Of a stretch of DNA of 64,000 bases, positions 26,766 to 35,486 are shown one piece after another. Source of the stretch: an uncultured Alphaproteobacteria bacterium (GTDB taxonomy: Bacteria; Pseudomonadota; Alphaproteobacteria; HIMB59; GCA-002718135); assembly GCA_902615845.1 (NCBI GenBank), contig CACMQS010000001.1:1-64000 (forward strand), in the 5' to 3' direction. The notes under the pieces are model-generated. The model did not search any database. It was not told where the DNA came from and was given only the letters and a program-made list of their open reading frames with translations. Made by a program: the position numbers and the translations under genes. Position 1 is the stretch's first letter. Each line of letters starts with the position of its first letter.

Positions 26766-27905
26766 ATGAGAAATGCAGTTATTGTGGGTTACAAAAGATC
26801 ACCTTTCACTTTTGCTCGTAAAGGTGAAATGGCTAATGTAAGACCGGAAGACATTCTATCACAAACAATAAATCAATTACTTAATGAAATACAAATTAAT
26901 AAAAATGACATAGAGGACATTATTACCGGTTGTGCGTATCCTGAAGGAGCACAAGGTAATAATATTGCTAAAATTGTTTCTTTCATGACAGATATGCCAG
27001 AACATGTAGCAGGTATGACAGTTAACAGATGGTGCGGTTCTTCAATGCAGGCCATTCATGATGCAACTGGTGCGATTGCAATTAACTCTGGAGACGTTTT
27101 TTTATGTTGTGGTGTAGAAAGTATGACATTTATACCTATGAATGGATTAACATATGATCCTCATCCTCAATTAAGTAAAGATAATCCAAATGTATATATG
27201 TCTATGGGGATTACAGCTGAAAATGTTGCAAAAAAATTTGATATTTCTCGGAAGGAACAACAAGATTTTGCTATTAGCAGCCATTACAAAGCTAATTTAG
27301 CTAGAGAATCAAATATGTTCGACAATGAAATAGCTTCTATCACAAATAACGATGAGAAAATTAATAAAGATGGTGGAATTCGACCTAACACCTCACATGA
27401 AATTTTAGATGGTTTAAAACTAGCTTTTGATGAAAATGGAACAGTTACAGCTGGTACAGCCTCACCATTAACAGATGGAGCATCTGCAGTAATTGTTTGT
27501 GAGGAAGAATATGCAAAAAAAAATAATCTAAATATTTTAGCTCGTATTAAATCTACAGCCGTAGTTGGTTGTCCACCGGAATTAATGGGTCTTGGCCCAA
27601 TTTATGCATCTAAAAAAGCTCTAAAAAGAGCTAATTTATCTATTTCCGATATTGATATTGTGGAACTAAATGAGGCATTTGCTTCTCAATCTTTAGCATG
27701 TATTAAAGAATTAAACATGGACATAAATAAAGTAAATATACATGGTGGGGCAATAGCATTAGGCCACCCTTTAGGTGCTACTGGAGCAAGGATTACTGGT
27801 AAAGTTGCAACTTTATTACAAAATAGTAATAAAAAGTATGGATTAGCGACACAATGTATAGGTTTAGGTCAAGGTATTGCAACTGTGTTAGAAAATATTA
27901 ATTAA
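26766..27905 (+). CDS. Thiolase (acetyl-CoA acyltransferase)
   Basis: Cleaves 3-ketoacyl-CoA with CoA, the last step of beta-oxidation, or the reverse condensation. The nucleophile is Cys90 (VNRWCGSSMQAI); the other catalytic residues lie in GGAIALGHPLGATGAR (His) and CIGLGQG (Cys near 370), all intact. Length 379 is usual. It begins directly after apt and is followed after 5 bases by an acyl-CoA dehydrogenase gene, which supports a catabolic FadA-like role; the hydratase and 3-hydroxyacyl dehydrogenase steps are not encoded nearby. Confidence 0.93.
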   Translation: MRNAVIVGYKRSPFTFARKGEMANVRPEDILSQTINQLLNEIQINKNDIEDIITGCAYPEGAQGNNIAKIVSFMTDMPEHVAGMTVNRWCGSSMQAIHDATGAIAINSGDVFLCCGVESMTFIPMNGLTYDPHPQLSKDNPNVYMSMGITAENVAKKFDISRKEQQDFAISSHYKANLARESNMFDNEIASITNNDEKINKDGGIRPNTSHEILDGLKLAFDENGTVTAGTASPLTDGASAVIVCEEEYAKKNNLNILARIKSTAVVGCPPELMGLGPIYASKKALKRANLSISDIDIVELNEAFASQSLACIKELNMDINKVNIHGGAIALGHPLGATGARITGKVATLLQNSNKKYGLATQCIGLGQGIATVLENIN

Positions 27906-27910
27906 ATATC

Positions 27911-29686
27911 ATGCAAATTTATAAAACACCGCTACGTGAGTTTAAATTTCTAATTGAAGATTTTTTAAATCTTAAGGAAAGTCAAACATTAAAAAAATTA
28001 GATTTAGAAATAAGCGATCTAATGCTTATTATTGAAGAAGCAGCAAAACTATGTGAAGAAACCTTACTCCCGCTTAATCAAAGTGGAGATAGTGAAGGAT
28101 GTTCTTTTAATAATGGAGTTGTGACTGCACCAAAAGGATTTAAAGAAGCTTATAAAACTTTTTCTGAAAATGGCTGGCAGGGACTGAAAGTAAAAGAAGA
28201 ATTTGGTGGTCAAAACCTACCTTATATTATGAATATGATTTTAGATGAAATGATTAGCTCTACTAATATGTCATTTGGTCTTTACCCAGGTCTTACAGCA
28301 AATGCAATCGATGCAATTGAAAAGAGTGCAAATGAAGATTTGAAAAATACTTATTTGCCAAATTTAACTAATGGTAAGTGGACAGGAACAATGAATTTAA
28401 CTGAACCTCAATGTGGAACAGATCTTGGATTAAGTAAAACAATGGCAACACCATTAGATGATGGAAGTTATAGTATTACTGGTACCAAAATTTTTATTAC
28501 CTGTGGAGAGCATGATCTAAGTGATAACATTATTCATTTAGTACTAGCAAGAACACCAAATGCACCCCCTGGTATAAAAGGTATAAGTTTATTCTTGGTT
28601 CCTAAATTTTTACCAAATGAAAGTGGTGATTTTGTTAATAGAAATAAAGTTGAATGTGGATCGATAGAAAAGAAGATGGGTATTCATGCTAGTCCAACCT
28701 GTGTAATGCATTACAATGAAGCCAAGGGCTGGCTAGTAGGCGATATTAATAAAGGAATGAGAGCGATGTTTATTATGATGAATGGAGCTCGTTTGTTTGT
28801 AGGTATACAAGGCTTAGGTTTATCAGAAACTGCTTATCAATCAGCACTTTATTATTCGAAAGAGCGTTTACAAGGAAAATTATCTTCCAGCAATCAGGTA
28901 GCTGATCCTATCATTGTTCATCCTGAAATAAGGAAAAACTTATTGTATATAAAATCTATTAATGAAGCAGTTAGAGGTTTAACTTTATTGGCTGGAAATC
29001 ACTTTGATAATATTGAAAATTCTACAGATGATAAAGAAAAGAAATTATCTGAAAATTTTATAGCACTCATGACGCCAATTATTAAATCGTATGCTTCAGA
29101 TAAATCTGTAGAAAATACAAATAGAGCTATGCAAATATATGGTGGTCATGGTTTTATTACTGACCATGGAATGGAACAATTAGTAAGAGATGCTAGAATT
29201 ACAACAATCTATGAAGGAACGAACGGAATTCAAGCTCTAGATTTGATAGGAAGAAAATTACAAACTGACAATGGTGCATTATTTAATGAATTTTTTACTA
29301 TGATTGATAATTATCAAGTTAAAATTTCTAATAATCAAGATATGAAAAAATATATTGATTTATTTATGCCCTCATATGATTCTTACAAAAGTATTTTTGA
29401 GTATATTAAATCGTTAAATGATGAAAATGAGATTAATTCTCATGCTGTAGAATTTTTAAACTTATCATCTTTGATTTCTCTAGGTTATATTTGGTTGCAC
29501 TATATAGAAATTTCATTAGCAAAATTAGAAAAGCATGATGAAAGTTTTTATAAATCTAAAATTGAAACTGGTAACTTCTTTTTAACTAAATTATTAGGTG
29601 AAACACAAGTTCTTTGTCAAAATATAAGATCTGGTGGGAAATACTATAATGATTATAATGATAAATATTTTGAAACAGCAATCTAA
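27911..29686 (+). CDS. Acyl-CoA dehydrogenase, long form with C-terminal extension
   Basis: FAD enzyme that introduces a trans-2 double bond into an acyl-CoA. Signatures include GTMNLTEPQCGTDLG (around residue 160) and MQIYGGHGFITDHGMEQLVRDARITTIYEGTNGIQA, with the catalytic Glu in YEGTNG. At 591 residues it carries the C-terminal domain found in the FadE/DmdC branch. DmdC acts on methylmercaptopropionyl-CoA from DMSP breakdown, a plausible but unproven substrate in a marine cell. It is paired with the thiolase and overlaps the next gene by one base. Confidence 0.92.
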   Translation: MQIYKTPLREFKFLIEDFLNLKESQTLKKLDLEISDLMLIIEEAAKLCEETLLPLNQSGDSEGCSFNNGVVTAPKGFKEAYKTFSENGWQGLKVKEEFGGQNLPYIMNMILDEMISSTNMSFGLYPGLTANAIDAIEKSANEDLKNTYLPNLTNGKWTGTMNLTEPQCGTDLGLSKTMATPLDDGSYSITGTKIFITCGEHDLSDNIIHLVLARTPNAPPGIKGISLFLVPKFLPNESGDFVNRNKVECGSIEKKMGIHASPTCVMHYNEAKGWLVGDINKGMRAMFIMMNGARLFVGIQGLGLSETAYQSALYYSKERLQGKLSSSNQVADPIIVHPEIRKNLLYIKSINEAVRGLTLLAGNHFDNIENSTDDKEKKLSENFIALMTPIIKSYASDKSVENTNRAMQIYGGHGFITDHGMEQLVRDARITTIYEGTNGIQALDLIGRKLQTDNGALFNEFFTMIDNYQVKISNNQDMKKYIDLFMPSYDSYKSIFEYIKSLNDENEINSHAVEFLNLSSLISLGYIWLHYIEISLAKLEKHDESFYKSKIETGNFFLTKLLGETQVLCQNIRSGGKYYNDYNDKYFETAI

Positions 29687-29991
29687 TGACTATAAAAATT
29701 TATAAACCTTCAAAAACTTCCATGCAATCAGGTTTTAAAAAAACTAAATTATGGTTAGCTGAATATATTTCTGAAGTAGAAAAAGTAAAAGATTCTTTAA
29801 TGGGCTGGAATAGTTCATTAGACACCAAATCTCAGATTAAACTTTTTTTTGACACGAAAGAACAAGCTATTGAATGGGCAAAAAAAAATAATTATCAATA
29901 TTTTGTCGAAGAACCAAAGCAAAGAAAAATTAAACCAAAAAGTTATGCTTCAAATTTTGATACAAATAGAAAAGAGCCTTGGACACATTAA
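29686..29991 (+). CDS. NDUFS4-like complex I accessory subunit
   Basis: A 101-residue protein of the ETC complex I subunit family (NDUFS4/18 kDa), an accessory part of NADH:ubiquinone oxidoreductase in alphaproteobacteria and mitochondria. Typical features are IYKPSKTSMQSG at the start, the LMGWNSSLDTKSQIKLFFDTKEQAIEWAKKN core and the C-terminal RKEPWTH. It overlaps the acyl-CoA dehydrogenase stop by one base, away from any nuo operon, which is common for this gene. tRNA-Arg follows. Confidence 0.9.
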   Translation: MTIKIYKPSKTSMQSGFKKTKLWLAEYISEVEKVKDSLMGWNSSLDTKSQIKLFFDTKEQAIEWAKKNNYQYFVEEPKQRKIKPKSYASNFDTNRKEPWTH

Positions 29992-30038
29992 GTATAATTT
30001 CTTTCTTTATTTTTTAGACTATGATAAATGCAAACTAT

Positions 30039-30114
30039 GCGCCCGTAGCTCAGTGGATAGAGCAACCGCCTTCTAAGCGGTAGGTCAAATGTTCGAATCA
30101 TTTCGGGCGCGCCA
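30039..30114 (+). tRNA. tRNA-Arg (anticodon TCT)
   Basis: A 76-base cloverleaf: acceptor arms GCGCCCG/CGGGCGC, discriminator G and encoded CCA. The anticodon stem ACCGC/GCGGT encloses CTTCTAA with anticodon TCT. It reads AGA, the main arginine codon in an AT-rich genome. Confidence 0.97.
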
Positions 30115-30118
30115 AATA

Positions 30119-30739
30119 TTAAAATTTTGCTGCTTCCTCATCTATAAATGCATTGAAAGAAACTGATCTTCTTTCCTCATCAGAAAAGAACGGATAGACT
30201 GTATGCATCATATAACTTGGAAATATAAATAAATCTCCAACTTCAGGTTTAATATCATACACGGAGGAAACTAAAAGCTGTGTTGATCCATGAATAAACG
30301 CAATTTTTCCATTCTTATTTTGATCTTTATACGATGAGCCTAAGTCCTTTGGCATTTTTGTGTACATTACTCCTGACAGATGGCCATCATGCCAATGAAT
30401 TGGATTATAGTCACTCTCAAATTGACAAACAGCCCAACTAGATTTTAAATCAAATTTCTTAATTTCTTTTTGTAGTGTTGATTTAACAAAATTAAATACA
30501 AATTTATAAAGAACATCTTTTAAATTTTGATCAAGAAATTCTTTTGTTAATCTAATTTCATATTTAATTTCACCTGCTAATTGTTTTCCATGATATAATT
30601 CATCAATTTTATTTTCATCTTTCAATATTTCATCAATATGATTGTTGAGTGTAGTTATTGTATCATCTGATAATTTATATTTGCCTATAGCTGGTGAAAA
30701 TGGTCGTATAATTTGACCTTGAATCATGCTTTCGTTCAT
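30119..30739 (-). CDS. Putative 2-oxoglutarate/Fe(II) oxygenase
   Basis: A 206-residue protein of the predicted 2OG-Fe(II) oxygenase group. The first metal region is PIHWHDGHLSG (His115/His117 and Asp118), the distal His is His179 in MMHTVYPF and Arg190/191 would bind 2-oxoglutarate. EVGDLFIFPSYMMHTVYPF is the characteristic strand pair. It is convergent with tRNA-Arg, 4 bases away. The substrate is unknown; family members include tail-fibre-like and phage-borne proteins as well as cellular hydroxylases. Confidence 0.8.
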   Translation of the reverse strand: MNESMIQGQIIRPFSPAIGKYKLSDDTITTLNNHIDEILKDENKIDELYHGKQLAGEIKYEIRLTKEFLDQNLKDVLYKFVFNFVKSTLQKEIKKFDLKSSWAVCQFESDYNPIHWHDGHLSGVMYTKMPKDLGSSYKDQNKNGKIAFIHGSTQLLVSSVYDIKPEVGDLFIFPSYMMHTVYPFFSDEERRSVSFNAFIDEEAAKF

Positions 30740-30787
30740 ATTTTATTAACTTTAATTATATTAAATATTATAATATAGTTAAATAAA

Positions 30788-31129
30788 ATGAAATATAATT
30801 TAAATTGTCACTGTGGAGCGGTTGAATTAGAAGTTTTAACAGACTTAGAAATCATTAAACAGTGTAACTGCTCTATTTGTATAAGAAAAAACGCTAAAAT
30901 GTGTATGGTCCCTAAAGAAGCAATAAATATTCTTAAAGGAAAAGAAAACTTAACTTCTTACAAATTTAATACAATGATTGCTGAACATTTTTTTTGTAAG
31001 ATTTGTGGCATCTATACTCATCATCATAGGAGAAGTGATCCAAATGGAGCAGCAATAAATATTGGATGTATAGATTCAATTGATCCTTTTAAATATGATG
31101 CTGACTTTATTGATATGAAAAATAAATAA
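30788..31129 (+). CDS. GFA-domain zinc protein
   Basis: A 113-residue protein of the glutathione-dependent formaldehyde-activating (GFA) fold. Zinc ligands are visible as Cys7/Cys9 (NCHCGAV), Cys26/Cys28/Cys31 (CNCSIC) and Cys70/Cys73 (CKICG), with THHH following. The family name comes from Gfa, but many members act on other adducts, and the function here is not proven. It stands 4 bases upstream of iolC and may be transcribed with the inositol genes. Divergent from the dioxygenase gene with a 48-base gap. Confidence 0.85.
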   Translation: MKYNLNCHCGAVELEVLTDLEIIKQCNCSICIRKNAKMCMVPKEAINILKGKENLTSYKFNTMIAEHFFCKICGIYTHHHRRSDPNGAAINIGCIDSIDPFKYDADFIDMKNK

Positions 31130-31133
31130 TTTT

Positions 31134-32120
31134 ATGTCGTTTGAATTTTTAATTTCGAAAATTCAAAAAAATAATTTTTTACTCATAGGTAGAGCAGGAA
31201 TTGATATTTATCCTGATCCACCAGGGACTAAAACTGAAAACGCCAAATCATTTGTTACCCATCTTGGAGGATCTTCTGCAAATATGGGTGTCCAATTAAC
31301 TTTATTTGGAGGTAATTGTAATTTACTGACCAGAGTATCTGATGATGCTTTAGGTAAATTGGCTATTAATCAACTAAATCATTATGGCGTTAAAAACAAA
31401 TTAGTAGAATTTGAAAAAAATGAATCAAGAATTTCTTTTGCTGTTGTTGAAACCACAGTTAAAGATCATCAATCAATTATTTATAGACATAGAGCTTCTG
31501 ATTTATTTTTAAATAAAGATGATGTTGAAAATGCTAATATACAAAACTTTGATTGTCTATTAATTACTGGTACTTCTTTAGCAGCTGAGCCTTCGAGAAG
31601 TGCTACTTTATATGCTTTAGATATAGCAAATAAAAATAATATCCCTGTAATTATGGATATTGATTATAGACCATATACTTGGGAATCATCAAATAAAGCA
31701 AAAGAAGTTTATAATTTAGCATCAAGTAAATGTAGCGGTGTAATTGGCAATGATGATGAGTTTGGAGTATTAGCTGGTGATTACAATAATGGTTTGGATC
31801 ATGCTAAACAATTAGCGAAAAATGTAAGCTTAATTATTTATAAAAAAGGTGAAAAAGGTTCTATTACCTTTGCAATGAATAAAGAGATAAAAAAAGGAAT
31901 ATTTCCTGTAAAGCCTTTGAAACCAACTGGAGCTGGGGATGCATTTATGGGATCATTAATAGGATCAATGTTAAAGGCTAATGATTTAGAAAAATCTATA
32001 GAGATAGGTTCAGCCGCAGCAGCTATTGTAGTAACAAAAGTTGGTTGTGCTCCAGCAATGCCAAATTTAAATGAAATTTCAGAATTTATGAAATATAATA
32101 AAATTAATGAAGGAGAATAA
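31134..32120 (+). CDS. iolC: 5-dehydro-2-deoxygluconokinase
   Basis: PfkB-family sugar kinase that phosphorylates 2-deoxy-5-keto-D-gluconate in myo-inositol breakdown. The substrate motif GGSSANMGVQL is near residue 44, and the ATP/anion-hole motif PTGAGDAFMGSL near residue 263 holds the catalytic Asp. RAGIDIYPDPPGT at the start is typical of IolC. Length 328 is usual. The assignment rests on the family plus the iolB and iolJ genes directly downstream. Its last codons contain the ribosome binding site of iolB. Confidence 0.92.
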   Translation: MSFEFLISKIQKNNFLLIGRAGIDIYPDPPGTKTENAKSFVTHLGGSSANMGVQLTLFGGNCNLLTRVSDDALGKLAINQLNHYGVKNKLVEFEKNESRISFAVVETTVKDHQSIIYRHRASDLFLNKDDVENANIQNFDCLLITGTSLAAEPSRSATLYALDIANKNNIPVIMDIDYRPYTWESSNKAKEVYNLASSKCSGVIGNDDEFGVLAGDYNNGLDHAKQLAKNVSLIIYKKGEKGSITFAMNKEIKKGIFPVKPLKPTGAGDAFMGSLIGSMLKANDLEKSIEIGSAAAAIVVTKVGCAPAMPNLNEISEFMKYNKINEGE

Positions 32121-32121
32121 T

Positions 32122-32964
32122 ATGCATATTCCACCATTTGATAATAAAAACAAGCCAATTGTAGATATTGAAGACAGTAGAGTTCCTTTAAATTATTTTA
32201 ACATAGTAAAATTAAATAAAGATCAATCTTTTGAGTATCAAACTCCTGGTTATGAAACATGTATAGTACCTGCTACTGGAACAATTAATGTAGAAATTGA
32301 AGGAATAAAAGTTGAGTCATTAGGCACTAGAACAGTTGATGTGTGGGATGGAGAGCCAGAAGGTGTTTATGTTCCGTCTAATACAAAAGCTCAATTTACA
32401 TCTTTAGTAGATAATTCAGAAATTTTTATTGCAGGTGCAAAGTATGATAAAACTCTTGAACCATTTGCTGTTCGAACAAATGAAATTGATTTAGTACAGT
32501 ACGGCTCAGATGATACAAAAACTCATAGAAAAATTAAACATATTTTAGGTGCTAAGCATCATGATAAAGTTGGAAGATTGCTTTGTAATGAACTTTATAC
32601 TGTAGGGCAGGGAGGTTGGTCGGGGTTTCCACCGCATAAACATGATACAGATCGTCTACCTGATGAAACTAGACATGATGAAACATATAATTACAGATTT
32701 AAACCTAATAAAGGATTTGGTTTTCAGATGTTTCAACAAGTTGATGATAAAGTTGGTAAAGCTGAACATATAATTGATGGGTCGACAATTATGATTAGAA
32801 CAGGCTATCATCCATGTGTCGTAGCACCTGGGTATGAGATGTATTATTTTACAATTCTTGGAGGACTGTCTCAAAGATCTCTTGTCCAATTTTTTCAACC
32901 TGAGCACGCATATCAAGTAGAAACAATTCCTGGAATTAAGGATATGATTGCTAAATATAAATAA
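32122..32964 (+). CDS. iolB: 5-deoxy-glucuronate isomerase
   Basis: Converts 5-deoxy-glucuronate to 2-deoxy-5-keto-gluconate, the step before IolC. The 280-residue double cupin holds the metal-binding region GFPPHKHDTDRLPDETRHDE and the FQMFQQ and YHPCVVAPGYEMYYF segments typical of IolB. An in-frame ATG exists at 32107 inside iolC, but AAGGAG at 32110-32115 sits 6 bases before the ATG at 32122, so the later start is chosen. iolJ follows directly after the stop. Confidence 0.94.
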   Translation: MHIPPFDNKNKPIVDIEDSRVPLNYFNIVKLNKDQSFEYQTPGYETCIVPATGTINVEIEGIKVESLGTRTVDVWDGEPEGVYVPSNTKAQFTSLVDNSEIFIAGAKYDKTLEPFAVRTNEIDLVQYGSDDTKTHRKIKHILGAKHHDKVGRLLCNELYTVGQGGWSGFPPHKHDTDRLPDETRHDETYNYRFKPNKGFGFQMFQQVDDKVGKAEHIIDGSTIMIRTGYHPCVVAPGYEMYYFTILGGLSQRSLVQFFQPEHAYQVETIPGIKDMIAKYK

Positions 32965-33795
32965 ATGACAGCAGTAAATTTAAAAAAAATTTTAAATGAT
33001 GCAAATAAAAATAATTATGCAGTAGCAGGTTTAGTTGTACTAGGCTGGGATGACGCCTTAGCTTTTACGCAAGCCGCTGATGAAACTGGAATTCCAATTA
33101 TATTACAAGCTGGCCCTTCATGCAGAGCGCACACGCCAATTCCAATATTAGGAAAAATGTTTAGATACTTAGCGAGTCAAACAAAAACGAACATTTGTTG
33201 TCATGTTGATCATGGATACACTCTAGATGAATGTTATGAGGGGATTGATAGTGGCTTTACATCTGTAATGTTTGATGGTTCTAAATTAACTTTAAAAGAA
33301 AATATAAAAATTAGTAAAAAAATTGCTTCAAGAGCTCACAAATATAATATTTCTATTGAGGGAGAAATAGGTTTTGTAGGTTATGATAATGGTAAAATTT
33401 CAGAAGGTACTAATATTGAAGATGCAGTAACTTTTGCAAACAAAAGTAATATTGATGCAATGGCAATATCCGTTGGTAATACACATTTACAGACTTCAAA
33501 AAAAGCGAGTATTGATTTCAACAAAATTAATTTAATTGAAGCAAAAACAAAAATCCCTTTAGTTCTTCATGGTAGTAGCGGCATTCCAGTAGAGCAAAGA
33601 AAAAAACTAGCAAGAAAAACAAAAGTAGCAAAACTAAATATTGGCACTGAAATTAGAATGACATTTGGGGAAGCTTTGAGAAAAAATCTCAAAAATAATC
33701 CTAAAACTTATGATAGATTGCAATTACTAAAACCTACGATTAAAGATTTAACAAAAGTTACAAAAAAAATTATAAAACAAATTGGCCCAAATTAA
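32965..33795 (+). CDS. iolJ: Class II aldolase, probable 5-dehydro-2-deoxyphosphogluconate aldolase
   Basis: Splits the IolC product to dihydroxyacetone phosphate and malonate semialdehyde. It is a 276-residue class II fructose-bisphosphate aldolase relative with the zinc and catalytic motifs CHVDHGYTLDEC (about residues 73-84), SIEGEIGFVGYDNG and PLVLHGSSGIP, then KLNIGTEIR. All metal-binding His residues are present. The family alone would also allow tagatose- or fructose-bisphosphate cleavage; the position after iolC and iolB points to IolJ. The nucleosidase gene overlaps its stop by one base. Confidence 0.88.
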   Translation: MTAVNLKKILNDANKNNYAVAGLVVLGWDDALAFTQAADETGIPIILQAGPSCRAHTPIPILGKMFRYLASQTKTNICCHVDHGYTLDECYEGIDSGFTSVMFDGSKLTLKENIKISKKIASRAHKYNISIEGEIGFVGYDNGKISEGTNIEDAVTFANKSNIDAMAISVGNTHLQTSKKASIDFNKINLIEAKTKIPLVLHGSSGIPVEQRKKLARKTKVAKLNIGTEIRMTFGEALRKNLKNNPKTYDRLQLLKPTIKDLTKVTKKIIKQIGPN

Positions 33796-34325
33796 TGGGA
33801 CAAATCTTTATTGCAGCACTTAAAGAAGAAACTCCAAATCTTAAAGATTTCCAATATTCAGGTGTGGGAAAGATTAATGCTACAATCAAAATTATGGAAT
33901 TAATTTCACAATTTCAACCTAATGAAATAATCAATTATGGAACAGCTGGTTCAACAAAGCAAAACTTATCAGGATTAGTAGAATGCACGAAGTTTGTTCA
34001 AAGAGATATGGATGCAAGAGGTCTAATGAACTTTAAATTAGGGGAAACTCCTTTTGATCCAATATCAAAAATTACATATTCTAATGAGGGGTATATATGT
34101 GCATCAGGAGATAGTTTTGTTCAATCATCAGTAGAAATAGATTGTGATATTGTTGATATGGAAGCTTACTCTTTTGCTAAAGTATGCAAATTACATAATA
34201 TTAGATTTAAATGTTTTAAATATATTTCTGATTATGCAAATGAAAATTCAAATAATGATTGGATTGATAATTGTTCAAAAGGAGCTAAATTATTTTCTGA
34301 GTTATATCCTCAATTAAAAATATGA
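33795..34325 (+). CDS. MTA/SAH nucleosidase-like protein
   Basis: A short (176-residue) member of the nucleoside phosphorylase superfamily, resembling 5'-methylthioadenosine/S-adenosylhomocysteine nucleosidase. Visible motifs are NYGTAGS (phosphate/ribose region), VDMEAYSFAKVC with the ribose-binding Glu, and YISDYAN with the catalytic Asp. It is about 50 residues shorter than E. coli Pfs, mostly in the middle. It lies in the iol transcript with 1- and 4-base overlaps, but has no evident link to inositol. Purine nucleoside cleavage is the family-based guess. Confidence 0.78.
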   Translation: MGQIFIAALKEETPNLKDFQYSGVGKINATIKIMELISQFQPNEIINYGTAGSTKQNLSGLVECTKFVQRDMDARGLMNFKLGETPFDPISKITYSNEGYICASGDSFVQSSVEIDCDIVDMEAYSFAKVCKLHNIRFKCFKYISDYANENSNNDWIDNCSKGAKLFSELYPQLKI

Positions 34326-34738
34326 TTTTAAAAATACTTGAAAAATTAGGAAGAAAAAAAATTGTATTGGACAGAGGTCCTTCGCATCCAGAATTTAATA
34401 AGGCCAAACCATGGATGGAGAGATATTATTTGTTATTTAGAAAAAGACCCAAATGGTTTCCATTTAATATCTTAATTCATAAAATGTTAGATGATGATCA
34501 TGGTGAAGGAGTTCATAATCATCTATGTCCTTATATAACAATTATTTTAAAAGGTGGTTATTGGGAAACTACTAATAAAGGTAAATTTTGGAGGCCGCCA
34601 GGTTACATTGGTTTTAGATCAGCAGATCATTTACATAGAGTTGATTTAAAACCAAATACAAACACGATGACATTATTTATTCCTGGTCCCTTTGGGTTTA
34701 GAAAAACTAAAAGAGCTGATTATAAAACAAAAATTTAG
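34322..34738 (+). CDS. Cupin-like protein, function unknown
   Basis: A 138-residue protein with a probable cupin metal site: His65 and His67 (GEGVHNHLCPY), Glu82 (YWETT) and His105 (ADHLHRVDL). The first 55 residues are basic and aromatic with no known domain. Similar single-cupin proteins with this HNH...E...H pattern occur in marine bacteria and phages. No function can be assigned. It is the last gene of the iolC-iolB-iolJ run, overlapping the nucleosidase gene by 4 bases, and faces the TSUP exporter gene. Confidence 0.65.
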   Translation: MILKILEKLGRKKIVLDRGPSHPEFNKAKPWMERYYLLFRKRPKWFPFNILIHKMLDDDHGEGVHNHLCPYITIILKGGYWETTNKGKFWRPPGYIGFRSADHLHRVDLKPNTNTMTLFIPGPFGFRKTKRADYKTKI

Positions 34739-34751
34739 CTATCTATATAAT

Positions 34752-35486
34752 TTAAATAACTCCGTCGTATATTAACTTACATCCACTCAAAAAAAGCAAA
34801 ACATAAACAATATTAAAAAATAATTTTTCTGGGATTCTTTTTTGTACAAAGTAACCAATCAAAACACTAATAAAAGCTAGTGGAAGTAAATAGAGAGAAA
34901 TTATCAGATTTGAGGGTGCTAATAATCCAACGTAATAATAAGGAATTAATTTGACAAGATTTATAACCATAAATGCCAATGTCATTGTCCCAATAAATGA
35001 AATTTTATCTAACTTTAGAGGTAGCATATAAAAGTTAATAGGCGGATTTCCTGCATGAATTAAAAAACTTGTATATCCAGCGACAGAGGACCAAAAGTAA
35101 CCTTTAACTTTGGTTGGTTTTAGCAAATAATTATTTTTTTGAATAAATGAAACTAGAACAAAAATAATTGATATAACACCAACCATTATTCTTATTTGAT
35201 CTTCATTCGTAAATTCAAAAGTTAGAGTTCCAAATAAAATACCAATTATAGATGCTGGAATTATAATTTTTAAAATACTATCAATCCATTTTTTCCAATA
35301 CAAGTAGATTGCTGAAAAATCCATTATAATTAAAAGTGGCAATAAAATACCAGCAGCCTGTAAAGGACTCATCGCAAATGACATAACAGGAACAGCTAAC
35401 ATTGCTATTGGTCCAGGCACACCACCTTTAGATAAACCAAATACAAAAACTCCCAATGATGCAAAAATATAAAAATAAAAGTCCAT
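34752..35486 (-). CDS. TSUP-family membrane transporter (TauE/SafE-like)
   Basis: An inner-membrane protein of 244 residues with about eight helices. The N-terminal half has the family signature GVFVFGLSKGGVPGPIAMLAVPVMSF. TSUP proteins export sulfite or organosulfonates, or move related anions. It begins directly after the cystathionine beta-lyase gene on the same strand, which makes a link to sulfur metabolism likely. The substrate cannot be read from sequence. Confidence 0.86.
   Translation of the reverse strand: MDFYFYIFASLGVFVFGLSKGGVPGPIAMLAVPVMSFAMSPLQAAGILLPLLIIMDFSAIYLYWKKWIDSILKIIIPASIIGILFGTLTFEFTNEDQIRIMVGVISIIFVLVSFIQKNNYLLKPTKVKGYFWSSVAGYTSFLIHAGNPPINFYMLPLKLDKISFIGTMTLAFMVINLVKLIPYYYVGLLAPSNLIISLYLLPLAFISVLIGYFVQKRIPEKLFFNIVYVLLFLSGCKLIYDGVI

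Noticed and set aside
32107..32121. Earlier in-frame ATG for iolB inside iolC
   Set aside because: The AAGGAG ribosome site overlaps this ATG and is spaced correctly for the ATG at 32122, which also fits the family start.
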